A DNA stretch of 64,000 nucleotides from Albifimbria verrucaria (GCA_020081605.1 JAHREC010000011.1:2480001-2544000), one strand, 5' to 3'; counted from the first letter of the stretch, positions 11,528 to 25,426 are shown. Notes: generated from the sequence alone by a model not told the origin. Numbers and translations are program-made.

Positions 11528-11989
11528 GGAATGCAAAGTCCAAGACGAGTACTGGCGAGTTTGATAATTATAGACTAGTTGCCTTTGATTTCTTTAGGCA
11601 GCAAAATAATAGCTATATTTACACAGGAGCATGCTAACCACCAACCGCCTGTTGCTAATTGTCCGTCGTGTCAGCCGTCATGCATCGTTGTAATGATTAT
11701 GATACTTACCTAGAAAGATGAGTATATTTAATGTGCTTGGAATAAGTTAGGGTTGATTCTTAAATAAGATACTATGGCTTCATTCTTAATCATATTATTA
11801 GTTACGGCGCTATTGACTCACAGGATCATAAGATAATAAAAACAATTTTGACAACTATATTTATTAACTAATACACCTTAATGTCAATACATATTCATAA
11901 ATACTCTATTTACATATTGAGAAACATTATGCCCCTCACCTCAAGTCTATTTCGATAAGGAACAGACACATACACACAAGCCTCCGCAC
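11528..11989. other. AT-rich intergenic region
   Basis: About 460 bases, strongly AT-rich between 11690 and 11930. No gene, RNA or repeat family recognised. It marks a sharp composition change to the GC-rich coding remnant that follows. Confidence 0.5.
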
Positions 11990-12486
11990 ATGAGCAGAAT
12001 TAGTCTATCCGTCACTGACAACATGCGGGAAACCCCAATTTATATATCCAGAGAGGTGTCACCATTCGGCAAGCGCCTCCTGTGGACGCTCACTGGCCCT
12101 CTCGAAAGCGCGATCCAGGTCGCGCCCAACCAGTATTACGGGCCAGGCGTCGTCATAAAGCCCTACTTTCACCCTACCGGCGCCAATCTTGCGCCAGGCT
12201 GGCACCCTGTGTCGCAAGGGTCTCTCGTGGAGCCCCGTGTCGCAGCCGTCACTGTCAGAATCGACGGCCTTGAGTCGTGGGAGGAGCTCTATGTCGAGCT
12301 TCACCACGACTGTGTCGACACAAACAGACCCTACCGGCTGTGGCCCTAACATATCAAGCTCGAGGTAACAGCCGGTGGCGAGTTTCATACGATTCACGGG
12401 CATATTTCCGCTGTGCACCCATGACTTGTGGGCACGCGCGAGAAGCTCCTGGACGTCCTAGGCAACTCGATGACACTGTGCTGTGA
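11990..12486 (+). pseudogene. Degenerate fungal protein of unknown function
   Basis: The frame from 11990 to 12349 has strong C/G preference at third codon positions and reads like a real protein (YYGPGVVIKPYFHPTGANLA, then LESWEELYVELHHDCVD). After the stop, another frame continues it (IKLEVTAGGEFHTIHGHISA, then LVGTREKLLDVLGNSM) through an in-frame TGA at 12422-12424, where the context VHP-stop-LVG suggests a lost Trp codon. I recognise the style of a family common in hypocrealean fungi but no function. Neither a clear C-terminal end nor a start supported by a signal peptide is visible. With both a frameshift and a nonsense codon it is more likely a true pseudogene than its neighbours, but sequence error is not excluded. 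Confidence 0.5.
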
Positions 12487-12729
12487 CCGGTCGAGACGGA
12501 TCCGGCCCTTCTATACATCGGCCCTGGGCCGTTGCATATTGGCAATAAGATAAGTAAATTTGGTGTATCAAAAGCTGAGTCTCACGACTAGCACTAGCAC
12601 GACCCGGCGCAACGAGGGCCTCAGAAAATGCTAGCGAGATCTGCGACACGAGTGCGTGAGTTACAGAGGCTTGAACAAGAGAATAGCCGAGATGGGCCGG
12701 TCTGTGACCATGGCTGACGTGGAGACAGT

Positions 12730-13110
12730 TTTCCACGTTCGTGCTCGATTACCCTGGCAGCAACATCGCGTCGTCACTCACCGTGGACTTGTCCTTTGGG
12801 ATATCGCCATATTGGGCCCCACCACCACTATCGCCGATAGAAAGGGCCATTACGCCCTGGTCGCGTTGGCCAAGATCGACAAGTGTGTGTTGGTCCCATG
12901 TCCTCGGGCTCGGCTGACGCCAGCGCTGGCTCTTTCTTGTCTGGCGGCAAGACCAGCAACCACCTCAGGCATGGTGGCTCCTAGGTGTAAAGGGCGCCTA
13001 CTTGAGCGTCCCAGGTCGAATGTGAAAATCACAATATGGGCGACTTCCTTTAAGTTAGAAATTTTGGCGCCAAGGGCAACGGCACGACGGGTGAACGGGA
13101 AACTTGGTGG
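12730..13110 (-). pseudogene. Possible coding remnant, minus strand
   Basis: On the minus strand, stretches in shifting frames have coding-like composition: VLPPDKKEPALASAEPEDMG (about 12955-12890) and GVMALSIGDSGGGAQYGDIP (about 12855-12800), followed by a GTGAGT donor-like site. A TAG interrupts the same region further upstream. The longer plus-strand frame over this segment (12656-13117) has poorer codon character, so I prefer the minus strand. No family recognised. This may be a fragment of a gene broken together with the 11990-12486 remnant. Confidence 0.3.
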
Positions 13111-13246
13111 AAAGTAAAACCTGCAGCTATAGCTGTAGGTTGAGCGTGTGACATCACCAAATATTCAGTCTGTGCTCACAAACTGGGTATTTGATAAATG
13201 ACCCAGCCAAGTCTGTCGTATTCGTCCCTGTTGGCTGCGAGTTGGC

Positions 13247-14486
13247 TCAACATTGGAAATTAACTCCTGATTTCTCAATGGTGTTACCACCCTTTGCAGA
13301 GAATCCGGTTCCCTCAGATTTGAGTAGGACCAAACCGGCAGGCAGGGCATCCTTTGTGTCTGCAGTAGTGGCTCTCGGCCCCAAGGACGCTTCACATACA
13401 AAACACAGTAAAGGCTCTTCTTCTGTCTCCGGGGAAGCCTTCTTCTTTGGAGGTGCGAAGAACAGCTTGACGCATGCAAGGCACAATACGTGCCCACATG
13501 CCTTGGCCATGATTGCATTGGACGCGTTGTTAAGAGCTTTGCGGCATGACGGGCACGTTTTGGTCTTCTTCTTGGTGGTCTCGTCTTCAACCTCGTCAAA
13601 CTGCAGGGTGATGAGCTTCTGCATGGACAGAGTGTGGGGTTATCCTCGGTCGAGGCGGGACATGTTGGCACGAGCTTGCCCTTCTTCGTCAGAGCCGGAA
13701 GCTTGCTGTCTTGGACGTCAGGGGTGAGGGACGGGGTCCAGAATGAGGAGCGATGGTTTTGCGGCCTGCAATTCAGATCAGTTAGCATCGTGGTTTTAGA
13801 TGTACCAGCTAGGTCAAGCTTGGGAGCGCATTTGGCATCGTGCATGTGTGTATTACCTTTTCATCTTCGATGGCTTTGCGGGCCTTGGCTCGATCCTCCT
13901 GCGCAATGCGACTGAGCTCGCTTTCATCTAGTGAAAACTTCCTCTTGCTCCCCGCCTTGACGACCTCGCCATCCTGCGTAGTAGAAGAGCTTGCCTTTGC
14001 TTTGCTCGTCGGCGCCAGCCCCGCCTGGGTCAGCTCAAAGTCTCGAATAGCCCGCTCCCGCTCTTCCTCGTCCTCCAGGGCCTTGATACGATCGAGCTCG
14101 AGCTGCGCGGCCCCACGGGCCTTCTCGGCGCGTTTGAGGTCCTTCTTCTGGGCAAGGAGGTTGGCGAGGGCGCACTCGCGGCAGAAGACGTCGCCGCGGT
14201 GGCAGGCAACGGGCTCGCGGGCGATCTCGAGGCACAGGCCACAGGAGCCAAATGGTAGGAAGGAGTCGCGGTTGAGGCGGGCGGATTTGGCGTTCCAATG
14301 TGACTTGGCGAGAGCGCGCTCGTGAGCGGTGAAGACGGGCCGCGACGTGTTTCTCTTGCCTGGGCGAAGGGTTAGCTAATTTGACGACATTGATGTACGG
14401 ATTTGGATGACGAGATCAAATCTATGGGCTGTGGTGTCACAAGGGACGACAGTGAGCTGCAGGTTAAGAAACTTACTATGCGACAT
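13247..14486 (-). CDS. NOSIP-like RING/U-box protein
   Basis: Homologue of nitric oxide synthase-interacting protein, a conserved nuclear RING/U-box E3-type protein tied to splicing complexes in other eukaryotes. It begins MSHSKRNTSRPVFTAHERAL, with a first zinc-binding block SFLPFGSCGLCLEIAREP to FCRECALANLLAQKKD, a charged helical linker (about residues 75-170), the conserved SFWTPSLTPDVQD, and a C-terminal RING CPSCRKALNNASNAIMAKAC to HVLCLACVKLFF. Start is the ATG at 14486-14484. Introns fit at 14360-14476 (GTAAGT; splits a Ser codon after three residues) and 13766-13856 (GTAATA). Two frame breaks remain: one near 13740-13750 between AAKPSL and SFWTP, and one at a run of four C on the coding strand (13636-13639), where one more C restores TEDNPHTLSMQKL. 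It is head-to-head with tafazzin. Confidence 0.87.
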
Positions 14487-15013
14487 AATTATGTATCGAG
14501 GCTACGACTTGGGCCTGATCTGGAGTGCTGGTAAAGATGAAGTATGGTGAACGAGATTGTGTTGGAGATCTCTTGACCGTTGAACTGGAAATACAGCACA
14601 GGCGAGGTGACGAAAGACAAGCGTGCCTTTCAAAGGGTACCTGGAGCTTGCCAGAATGGCTGGCTGCTGAGCGAGTACCTCGGCGGTGTGTCGCAGGTAC
14701 CGGCATTCTAGAAGGCCTGGGCCCCACTGAAGATACGTGCATCCAGGTACCTGCAACGCGTTGTGCCCCTTGTTTAAAACTGTCGGGACGATCCGAGCGC
14801 ATTCTCACCAAAAAGTTGCATGTTCGCAACCTGAACCAACAACGGCGTCTTCGCAGAGCCAGCAGGAATGCTCGTTCGTGAGAACAACAGTGAGTCCTCG
14901 CCGATCATGCTCTTTGAGAACAACTCACTTTCTTACACGCTGCTCCTAGGCCTCCGTTCATAATCGGCTATGAATTGTCGCCTTACATCTCTCAACGCTA
15001 TACCACCGGAAGC
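14487..15013. promoter_or_regulatory. Shared 5' region of NOSIP-like and tafazzin genes
   Basis: 527 bases between two head-to-head start codons, holding both promoters. GGTACC or near copies appear several times around 14637-14750, but I cannot assign a factor. Small frames here are open by chance. Confidence 0.4.
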
Positions 15014-16178
15014 ATGAGCATGAGCGGGTCGCCGCCGGCGTCCTCACGGCCCAGCCTGCCATGGCGCCTTTCTTCAATGGCTGTCATGGGTGTTACGGCT
15101 GCGCTTTGTCGGAGTTTTTGTACGGCCTGAACCGCGTTGAGGTTGTTGGCCTGGACAACCTTCTTGGGACGCTGGACCGAAGAAGAATCAACGGACGAGA
15201 CCGCGGGTTGCTTACGGTGTGCAATCACGTCAGTGTGTAAGTTGACGTATTTGCCTAGCTCAAATTCAAGTTTGTCCACTCGGCTGATCAATTGGATCTC
15301 AGTCTTGACGACCCCGTCATGTGGGGATCCTACCTCTGCGGTATAGTATGGACTTGCACAACGTCCGCTGGGGTCTCAGGGCGCATGACATATGCTTCAA
15401 GAACAAGTACGTGTATCCAATGCGCCTCACGTCTTTTAATAAGCGTTCGCTTATCCTTTCTTAGAGCCACATCTACATTCTTTAGCCTCGGCCAGGTCCT
15501 CCCTACTCACAGACTTTGGCACTCTCCCGTGGTGGACTCTACCAACCTACCATGACCCAGGCTCTCAGCCTCCTCTCCGGCCCTGACTCTCCCATCAGGC
15601 GGCGCGAGCTTACCTACTCTACTAATGGCTCGGATTCGTTTCTGGCTCCAGCCGCGTACACGTCCAACTACAACTCCTGGGTCCACATCTTCCCCGAAGC
15701 CTGCTGCCACCAAGGCCCAGACAACAGTCTGCGTTACTTCAAATGGGGTGTCTCGCGCCTGATCCTGGAGTCCGATCCAGCTCCCGAGTTTATTCCCATG
15801 TTCATGGATGGCACGCAGCATATTATGGCTGAGAACCGTGGATGGCCGCGCTTCCTGCCCCGTATTGGCAAGCGGTTCCGCATGGTCATCGGTAAACCCA
15901 CCGATGTGGATGAGCTGTTTGGCGAGCAGCGCGCTGCATGGAGGCGCCTCGTCGCCAAGGGAGACCCGCACCTGCTGACGGACGGACCAGAGGCTGTGAA
16001 ACTGCGCATAGACGTCGCAAAGAGTGTGAGGGATGAGGTGCAGAAGCTGAGAGTCAGCCTAGGTCTGCCAGCCGAGGAGGACGACTCGGCGGCCCTGGCG
16101 GAGACATGGGATAAGGAGCCCAACAAACGACGGTTCAAGAGTCCTGTGGACGGCAGTCTCGTTAATCGACGGTTATAG
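15014..16178 (+). CDS. taz1: Tafazzin, monolysocardiolipin acyltransferase
   Basis: Tafazzin transacylates monolysocardiolipin in mitochondrial membranes to remodel cardiolipin. The HX4D acyltransferase motif is NHVSVLDD, split by the first intron. Further conserved blocks are LHNVRWGLRAHDICF, NSWVHIFPEACCHQGP, NSLRYFKWGVSRLILESDPA and PMFMDGTQHIM. In other family members the third block usually has FPEG; here FPEA. Introns: 15237-15302 (GTAAGT) and 15407-15464 (GTACGT). Three frame breaks look like missing homopolymer bases: TTTTT at 15115-15119, GGGG at 15323-15326 (restores MWGILPLRYSMD) and CCC at 15526-15528 (restores HSPRGGLYQP). The product would be about 345 residues, normal for fungal tafazzin. 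The ATG at 15014 is chosen; another Met follows two codons on. Confidence 0.9.
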
Positions 16179-16578
16179 ATCCAGCATGTGTCGAACAGCA
16201 ACGCTCAGAATGACAACAAAATCGCCCATTATTCGCGTTTGGTATTAAGACTTATCAAGTAAGAAGAAGGAACCGCTGATGCAAAGGACAAAACCCGATC
16301 CCCTTTTCACAACCATCGCTATCATAACCTCATACCATTTTCCCCATCTATAGCTGATACCCGTCACTTTCTGGAATGTTGCATTTATCGACATGAATAG
16401 AAGATATAAAAGAAAAAACCCTAGGCCAGAGGAAATGCAGAAACCAAAAAATCCAAAGTCTCTGGATGCCGCTCTTGTCCGTCGCTGACAATGGTGCGTC
16501 TATGCAGTCCGCAGACCGTGACAAATGACTGGCGCATCGCCTGCTTCCACGTCAGGAAACCTGCCGGTGGGCAGCCAA
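16179..16578. other. Convergent 3' region between tafazzin and pho85
   Basis: 400 bases containing the 3' ends of both genes. No coding signal, RNA gene or repeat recognised. Confidence 0.5.
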
Positions 16579-18937
<2,359 letters not shown>

Positions 18938-20965
18938 ATGATACCAATGCCGAGCACCTCCAAGGGCCACGGCCCAACCCTCGATGACGACGACGCTCTG
19001 CTTCCCACTCCCACTCCCACCTCCATGAACTGCTTCATCACCACCGAAGCCGAAATCGATGCTACAGGCGAATCCGCCGAGCAGTCATCGAGCCGTGCCT
19101 GCAATCATCGCAAAAGTCCCCACGATGCCGTGCGCCGTCCCCAGCTCGGTCCTAAGAGAAAGTCGCATGTCGCCGATGTCGCCGACTCTTGGCTCCATTC
19201 GCCGTCCACATTCTCCTGCGATTCCTCTGATGCTGGCCATGCAAATCTCCATCACGATTATCTCCAGCCGTTGACGCCGGGCCTCGCGAGTTTGTCTGGG
19301 CACGAGTCGGCTATAAGCAGTCTCTCCTCTCGGAGAAACTCATTGACAGCATCGTCCCTACACGACAGCTTTCCACCCAGTGTAGTAGACTATGCTGCCT
19401 ACGGCAACACATCTCCTCGCCAAGCGCCGACTAGTGCTCCTCCAGGACCTCAACTAATAATGCCTAGCTTGACGGTGCCCCGACGTCGCCCATTCTCTGT
19501 GGAGGGAGATCTCTTGGAAAACTCAAGATCCTGGTCACGGGTCGCCCAGGTATGCTTTTTCACGTGTGCATGGTCTGGCAAAAAATAATGCTAACTAATC
19601 TCAAGGTACCGGTAAGACGTCGCTCATCCAATCGATGGCACAGTCCTGCGAGCATATTGTCCACATAGATCCTATCAACCCATCCGCCTCCAATGGAGTT
19701 GCTGAGGTTTACGCCAGCACAAAACCTCACTCCTGGTGGCAGTCTGCCTCGGATTCGGCGAATCTGAGACGGAGGTCTTCAACAGACGAAATATTGAGCA
19801 GGAACATTTGCTTTGTAGAAATCTCAATACCAGCAGAGGCTGACAAGGTGTGTTTGTTTTTGTCTCCTGATTATGGTGTTCTGATATTAACCCTGTCTAG
19901 TCCGCGCTCCCAGCCGTACAATACTTGGAATCCCAGTTTACGCCATTCATCAGCAAATCAATCGGAGATGCTGACCTCACATGTATTCTGAGTTCTGGTG
20001 CGGAGCCCATTGTTGATGTTGTTTTGTATATACTGCCATATACTGGTAAGTCACTCCGCTTTTGAATTTGGCATAGTACTCACACCCAACAGGCCCTACA
20101 TCCAACGACATAGAATACATTGAAAATCTCAACACCATGACGAATGTCATACCATTAATCGGCCACATAGACGAGCTTCTCGGTGACGCCGTTGCCGAGG
20201 TCAAGGATCAACTCATTCAACAACTTGAGCAGTCTGGAATTGACTGCTTCTCATTCACAGATTCGCGCTACTCCCATGAGGTAAACGATATTTTTGCGGT
20301 ATCGTCCGCAGCCCAGCCCGATTCAACTGTCATGGATGCCAGCATCCTCATGAGTTCTGATTATATGCCACCGTTAATCACAAGTGACCTTGGCAAACTT
20401 GTGGATCGTATCTTCTCTCCCGAGGGCAGTGCACAGCTTCGTCATAGTGCTGCCTTAAAGTGCGTCAAGTGGCGGCAGAAGCAAGGCATAGATGTGGATC
20501 TACGATTTGCCATTTGCCGTCGTCAAAGTCTCAACTATACCGTCAGCCCGGTTCTGACGGCGAACCCATTCGGACAGCACCCATTCTGGAGGCGCGTGGA
20601 GGTATCAAACTGGGCACAGGATTTGAGACAAAGCCTAGAAGGAGAAGCTTCACCGAGCATCAGCCCTTGCTATGTGTCTTCAAGAACCAAAGCACGAAAC
20701 TAGCGGCACTGACACCAGATTGTCGCTTGTCAACCGGCAGGATAAGCGTGGGAGACGCCGCCGTAGCTCTAGACATTTGCACGCTGCCTGCCAGCAAGAT
20801 CCACTTGGCCTTCTTCAACTAGTAAGCCAGATCCAACAGGGCGGAAAGCTAAGCCTGGAATTCCTAAGCAGCGTCGGGGCTCTCGGCTGTCTGGTGGCCT
20901 GGCTTTGCCGTTCAAGCAGCCAAGGAGATTTGGTGCGCTTGCCAGGATGGTGCTCAGCGTTATGA
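18938..20965 (+). CDS. Septin-like GTPase-domain protein
   Basis: A Ser/Pro-rich N-terminus of about 190 residues precedes a septin-type G domain. The P-loop GRPGTGKTSLIQ is split by an intron (19550-19605, branch CTAAC). Downstream are FVEISIPAEADK, an intron (19848-19900), a block ending VVLYILPYTG, an intron (20046-20092), then IEYIENLNTMTNVIPLIGHI, which resembles the septin region around the base-recognition loop. Near 20580 comes the septin-like HPFWRRVEVSNWAQDLRQ. The C-terminus (in another frame to 20965) has DPLGLLQLVSQIQQGGKLSL then a hydrophobic segment. Septins polymerise at the cell cortex; this divergent type may not. A missing G at 19516-19517 separates the N-terminal frame from LKILVTGRPG, and more breaks lie after about 20630, so the last 100 residues are uncertain. 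Confidence 0.8.
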
Positions 20966-21004
20966 GCGCTTCAACGACCACTCTCCAACATCAAATACAG
21001 CAAC

Positions 21005-21078
21005 GGTTCCGTGGTCTAGCTGGTCATGGCATCTCGTTAACACCGAGAAGGTCCCCGGTTCGAGCCCGGGCGGAATCA
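21005..21078 (+). tRNA. tRNA-Val (anticodon AAC)
   Basis: A full cloverleaf folds. The acceptor stem GGTTCCG pairs with CGGAATC (one G-T pair), the anticodon arm TCTCG-TTAACAC-CGAGA places AAC at 21039-21041, and the T arm is CCCGG-TTCGAGC-CCGGG. The internal Pol III A box (TGGTCTAGCTGG, 21012-21023) and B box (GGTTCGAGCC, 21057-21066) are present. No intron. The discriminator base A is at 21078, and a TTTTT terminator follows at 21080-21084. It lies 40 bases past the septin-like gene on the same strand. Confidence 0.96.
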
Positions 21079-21079
21079 A

Positions 21080-21084
21080 TTTTT
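21080..21084 (+). terminator. Pol III T-run terminator of tRNA-Val
   Basis: Five T residues two bases after the mature tRNA end, the usual RNA polymerase III stop signal. Confidence 0.85.
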
Positions 21085-21357
21085 GTGCTCCCCACAGACA
21101 AGCTAGCTGTCTAGTGTGGAGTTTATCTTTTGCGACCTTGAGCTAGTTATTGATACCATACAAGTGCTTTTAGGACTTAGTTCACTCACAGCATGGATAA
21201 CAAGCGATGTGATTGACTCAATATACTTAATTCTTAGATATTTTGCGATAACCTAATCTGAAGACTGAGTTCCCATCTCTAGTGAACGAATGGGAATAAA
21301 CTACCAAGCAGACCACTCCTTTTCTCCACATTCCATCCAACCCTTATTGTGTGAACT

Positions 21358-21807
21358 TCACTTTTGCTGATCAGACAACTGAGCGACATAGGCCATAACC
21401 TTGTTCCTGAATTCGGCTGATACCGCTGTATCCAAGAATTCGACTACCCTGGTGATTTCCGTACCAGCATCGTTGGTGTGCAGCACAAAAACATATTCAT
21501 TTTTGTAGGGACCAACCACTGTGTCAGCTTCTGATCGAACAAACAGCACAATCTTTCGAGCTTCCTCGTCAATGATTGGCTCTGCGCCTTCAGCTAGCTT
21601 GATTTCTAACTTCATGAGGTGCAAAACTGGAAGAATGAAGGCTTGGAATTCTTCATTGCTGCGCACGGGGTCATTGAGTGAGGTTGGTAGCACGTGATGC
21701 TCGCAGTCAGCACTTCGGTGGGCGATGACACCTTCGGGAGTGTTGGAGTTGAAGCTAGACAACCAGTCTTGTGTTATCTTGAGGAGTTGCTCACGAAGAG
21801 GAGACAT
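21358..21807 (-). CDS. SnoaL-like / NTF2-fold protein
   Basis: A 149-residue single-exon protein with the size and pattern of small fungal SnoaL-like proteins: an N-terminal helix with a Trp (LKITQDWLSSFNSNTPEGV), then IAHRSADCEHHVLPTSL and alternating strands ending FVLHTNDAGTEITRVVEFLD. NTF2-fold proteins of this type serve as cyclases, isomerases or as proteins of unknown role next to metabolic genes; no substrate can be read from the sequence. There is no signal peptide. The frame is intact. It is isolated, with no obvious partner gene. Confidence 0.75.
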   Translation of the reverse strand: MSPLREQLLKITQDWLSSFNSNTPEGVIAHRSADCEHHVLPTSLNDPVRSNEEFQAFILPVLHLMKLEIKLAEGAEPIIDEEARKIVLFVRSEADTVVGPYKNEYVFVLHTNDAGTEITRVVEFLDTAVSAEFRNKVMAYVAQLSDQQK

Positions 21808-23459
21808 GACTGCGGAGTTTGAGAGATTTATGGATAGGAAAGAAAAATAGGCTTGATGATGCGAAAGTGAGACAAGCAGAGGGAACTCTCTCGACTATTT
21901 GTACTTGGTAGGTAGTGAACAGTCTGGAGATGGGGTGGGAGAACAATCCTTGTTGATTGACAGGGTGTTGGTGGATGTGCGCAATTTTTTGGGCTCGTCC
22001 CAGAGCGGGTTAACTACCAGCAATTATGCAGGCAGGTTTTGAGAATACTGGAGTGAGGGTAACTGCGTGTAGGTCCTGTGGCAAGTACCTGGTTTCATTA
22101 GGGTCCTGTATACAGGATGAGCCTGCGTATAGCACTCTTCTCATACATGGGTATTATACAAAACCAGCTCTGTCCGAAATGACAGCATAAGTCCTGCAGT
22201 TGAAATTGCTTCCATCCTCTATCAGTGGGTAGTTGAGCTCAAGTAAGACATCAGGTCAGCATGGCGTGGGGAGTTGTCCTCGCCAGACCTATCAGATGCT
22301 GCATAGGAGAGCAAGTCCCTGCATGGTTCTAGATCGTACTAAAGCTATCGACTTCTCAAGTTAGTTTGTGATCCCTGATTTAGAATAGCTTCTATGTAAT
22401 AGGATTCGATTGGTTTATGTATGTAAGATTTTTGGGGCCAATTGTTATGATCCTTGTCGATAAGAGGGCCAAGTGGGATTGACGGCTCCGAGATGTTGAC
22501 CTTACTAGTTTGGAGGGTCTTTCGAAAGCAAGGAGTAACGTGTTATCCTAATATTGATTTGACTTTTTGATAGATCGATGTCTCGAAACTGTGGAAATAC
22601 TCCAGAGCTCATATGCCTTCTGAGTCGAAGGGTTCTAGCCTATCACGGCGAGTCTGGCTGAATCCGTCTGTTATATATACCTTGGTGCATATCAGAACGA
22701 GCCGAGCATAGTTTATTTGACATGCTCACATAAAAAGAACCGTCAAGACTCAGTCTTGGTCATAATAAACAAAAAGAACTGGTAATTAAAAGGGTTGCAG
22801 TCCGGAACTCTACAATTGATACCAAAACCAAGACCGGGTGACAAGAACAACCACAGCGCTCCGGAGGAGAACTCGACAAAGAAGAATTCTTTTGATGGGC
22901 CTACTACCGGTGCTATAAGAATAGTTCTGTCCTGGCATACGTATCAGTTAGGGTGGTGACTGAAAGGATGCAACTATTGGCATTTCTTTGGGTGTATAGT
23001 GAAATAGGAAAGACAAGACTGTGGTTCTTACTTACGATAAGAGAGCCGTAAGTTGGTTGATAAATGCAAGCAGGTCTCTTCAACATATCGATCAGAAATT
23101 CGCAAACTCTCAATGACACACCTTTTGCCATATAATTCTGCCATCGTTCCCGAGAGAGAGAACCGAGAATCAGCACCAAGCGTGGCTATTAGTTTAGCTT
23201 GCATAAGTATAGTCTGTTCTCTCAAAATAGTTTAAACGACAAAGGTACCTACCTACATCACATTATATCAAGTCACATCACGATCATCATAGGCAGCTGA
23301 ATCAGTTTGTACATAATGATTATGTCCAAGAATGGAATTTCTTATTATTAAAGATCCGTTAAATGCAGTTGACTATATCGCCTAGTTTTCCATCACTACA
23401 ACTGAGACTGAGTTACCTTACCGAGGAATTTGCAATACCTAGTCCGGTTTACCTTCCAT
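21808..23459. other. 1.65-kb gene-poor stretch
   Basis: Upstream of the SnoaL-like gene, AT-rich with many stops on both strands. Short frames at 22913-23235 on both strands lack coding bias and domains. No terminal inverted repeats or transposase remnant recognised. Confidence 0.45.
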
Positions 23460-24652
23460 TTAGAAAGCATACGGTGCAGTATTCTTCATATTCCGAACGA
23501 TAACCATGATAGCCCGTATTTGGTAGGCATGCTCGAACCCAGGTGATCGGGCCAGGTAGGGTGCATCGACTATATCATGTACAACATCGGGGTTATTGTC
23601 GTCTGTGCGCCATAAGACAGCATCCAGGAAATCATTGCCAAATTGGCGCCCGAGAGAAGCGAAATCATCGGATATCAGCCAATGTACGAGTTTCTTGCTA
23701 ATATGGGTGCAAAGCTGCCAATGTTGAGTCAGTATGTCTAAAGTCAGCTCTGGAAGACTGCCATTGTTGCTGTTGATACCTTGATTCCCGGGTGCCTGGC
23801 CAGCAAGCGAGGCCTGGTACTTGAGATAGATTCGGGCCCGGTGATTCGAAGCCTCACTCCTGAGCCACTGCCAATTATACACGGGGAAGATATCAAAATC
23901 CTCAAGAACATCTCGTATGAAGTTAGTACAAAAAGTTTTGAATCTCGGAACAATTCCCGCAAATGACGCGCCGAGAATGTTGCGGGCTCGAGGCCAATGC
24001 ACCTCGGATAGGTGATTCTGAATCATGGGGACCAAGTCTCCCGCTAGCAGTCTTGAAATTTGGGTTGAAAATTCATCCAAAGCCCCAGTATCAATCAGCC
24101 GACGAAGGGAAATTGTGGTAGAAGCTTAGCCTTGGCGCGTATAAGGTCGTCAATGTTCTCGCAATTTGCCTCCAGAGCTTGGAAGCCTGGATCTGTATTG
24201 AGAAAAGATTCTAGGCTCTGGAAGTCAGGGAAATCATTGTTGTCATTCATACGCGGGTTGCTTTCCACAACAGAGTATGTTGTGCCGTTGAGCGTGACTT
24301 GAACTGAACTCACCACAATAGCTGACTCGAGTGTCCATAGAAGCTTGCAAGCGGATTCCTTGCACAGAGCTTGAGTGATGTTCTTCTTGATACCGTCATA
24401 TATGCCATCTACAGCCTTTTCAAAAGCCCTCACGTTGGTTGTCTCATCCAGAACAGCTTGTTCGTTGTCAAGAGCTTCGAGGATTTTCTTAATCAGTTCG
24501 TCGGCGGCACCGATCGCGGGCCATTCGGCCACGCCCATGGTGTCGTATACTGAGCGCTCTGTTACCTCGACCTCGGATTTGGCCAAGGCAACAAGCCGCT
24601 CTGTAATGGCAGCAGCCATATCGGTATAGTCGCCGGAGCCATTACCAGACAT
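23460..24652 (-). CDS. Fungal protein of unknown function (one gene split by a frameshift)
   Basis: Two adjacent frames, 24652-24095 and 24080-23460, read as one protein of about 395 residues. The first ends after AKLLPQFP; one more C in the CCC run near 24106 would join it through LRRLIDTGALDEFSTQISRL to the second. The N-terminal half is acidic and helical, the C-terminal half contains many Trp and His residues (HWPRARNILGA, VYNWQWLRSEASNHRARIYL, TQHWQLCTHISKKLVHWLIS). No signal peptide, transmembrane segment or known catalytic motif is visible, and I do not recognise the family. Start is the ATG at 24652, the first in the frame. Confidence 0.65.
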
Positions 24653-25426
24653 CTTGACCTGGTGAGTTGTGAGCTTCGCTCGGTTGGGTTATATCGGAAA
24701 CCCCCAGGTGCGCAATATGGCTCTGTAATTTCGCTGATAACAAGTAAACCATAACAATTGATACAATATCTAAGAAACATGTTGGATTGTCTTGCTTTTA
24801 TAGACGTGTGGTGGTATGATATACTCTATGAATGTAATGAGTGATATGAGAAGTAGACCTTAGAAATTAGTATTCACCTGTACCTCTGTATTGTACAGCT
24901 TAATAACGAATGTTTAGAGTAAACGCTCTAAAATCAGAAGATATCTTCAACTAGTGAACAATTTGGCTGTTCAGTTGAACAGCAAGCATGAACTATAAAA
25001 CAGAGTTCATTGGCTTCAATATGGACAATTTGTTTCCATGACTGTTATGAGAAGTGTCGCAAGTGTAATAGCAAACTAGGGACTCGGACAACAATTAATA
25101 ACGGCTGCACGGTCCTAGGCTCGGCTGTAGCCAACCCTGACGTTCGTTTTCTGCTGGTAAATCCCATCGGTGGAATCACCAAAAGCTCTGACCTATTTCT
25201 TTGTTGATGCCATGCGCATATGCTATTTCAAGCACTAGTATAGTAACTAAAACGATGTCAACTCAATACATTTTCTGGAACTTCTAAACGCCAATGAGAC
25301 TAATATAACCAATTAACTCCTTTCCATATTTCCAAGCACAGCCCGGTTCATAGCTACCTATACCTCTACCAAGGCTTAGCCGAAGGCGCTCGTCCGTCCT
25401 GAGCAGTGACTTATAAGCCTTGACAG
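24653..25426. other. AT-rich intergenic region
   Basis: Some 770 bases with no supported gene. The 25010-25207 (+) frame is short and lacks coding bias. It contains the promoter of the orphan gene and the 3' end of the HET-domain gene. Confidence 0.45.

Noticed and set aside
11400..11564. C-terminal transmembrane anchor of the acuF-like protein
   Set aside because: The shifted frame encodes a convincing Cys-rich zinc module on the same bases, so the hydrophobic frame is a frameshift artefact.
15507..16201. Two long minus-strand frames opposite tafazzin
   Set aside because: Shadows of tafazzin, whose conserved motifs are on the plus strand.
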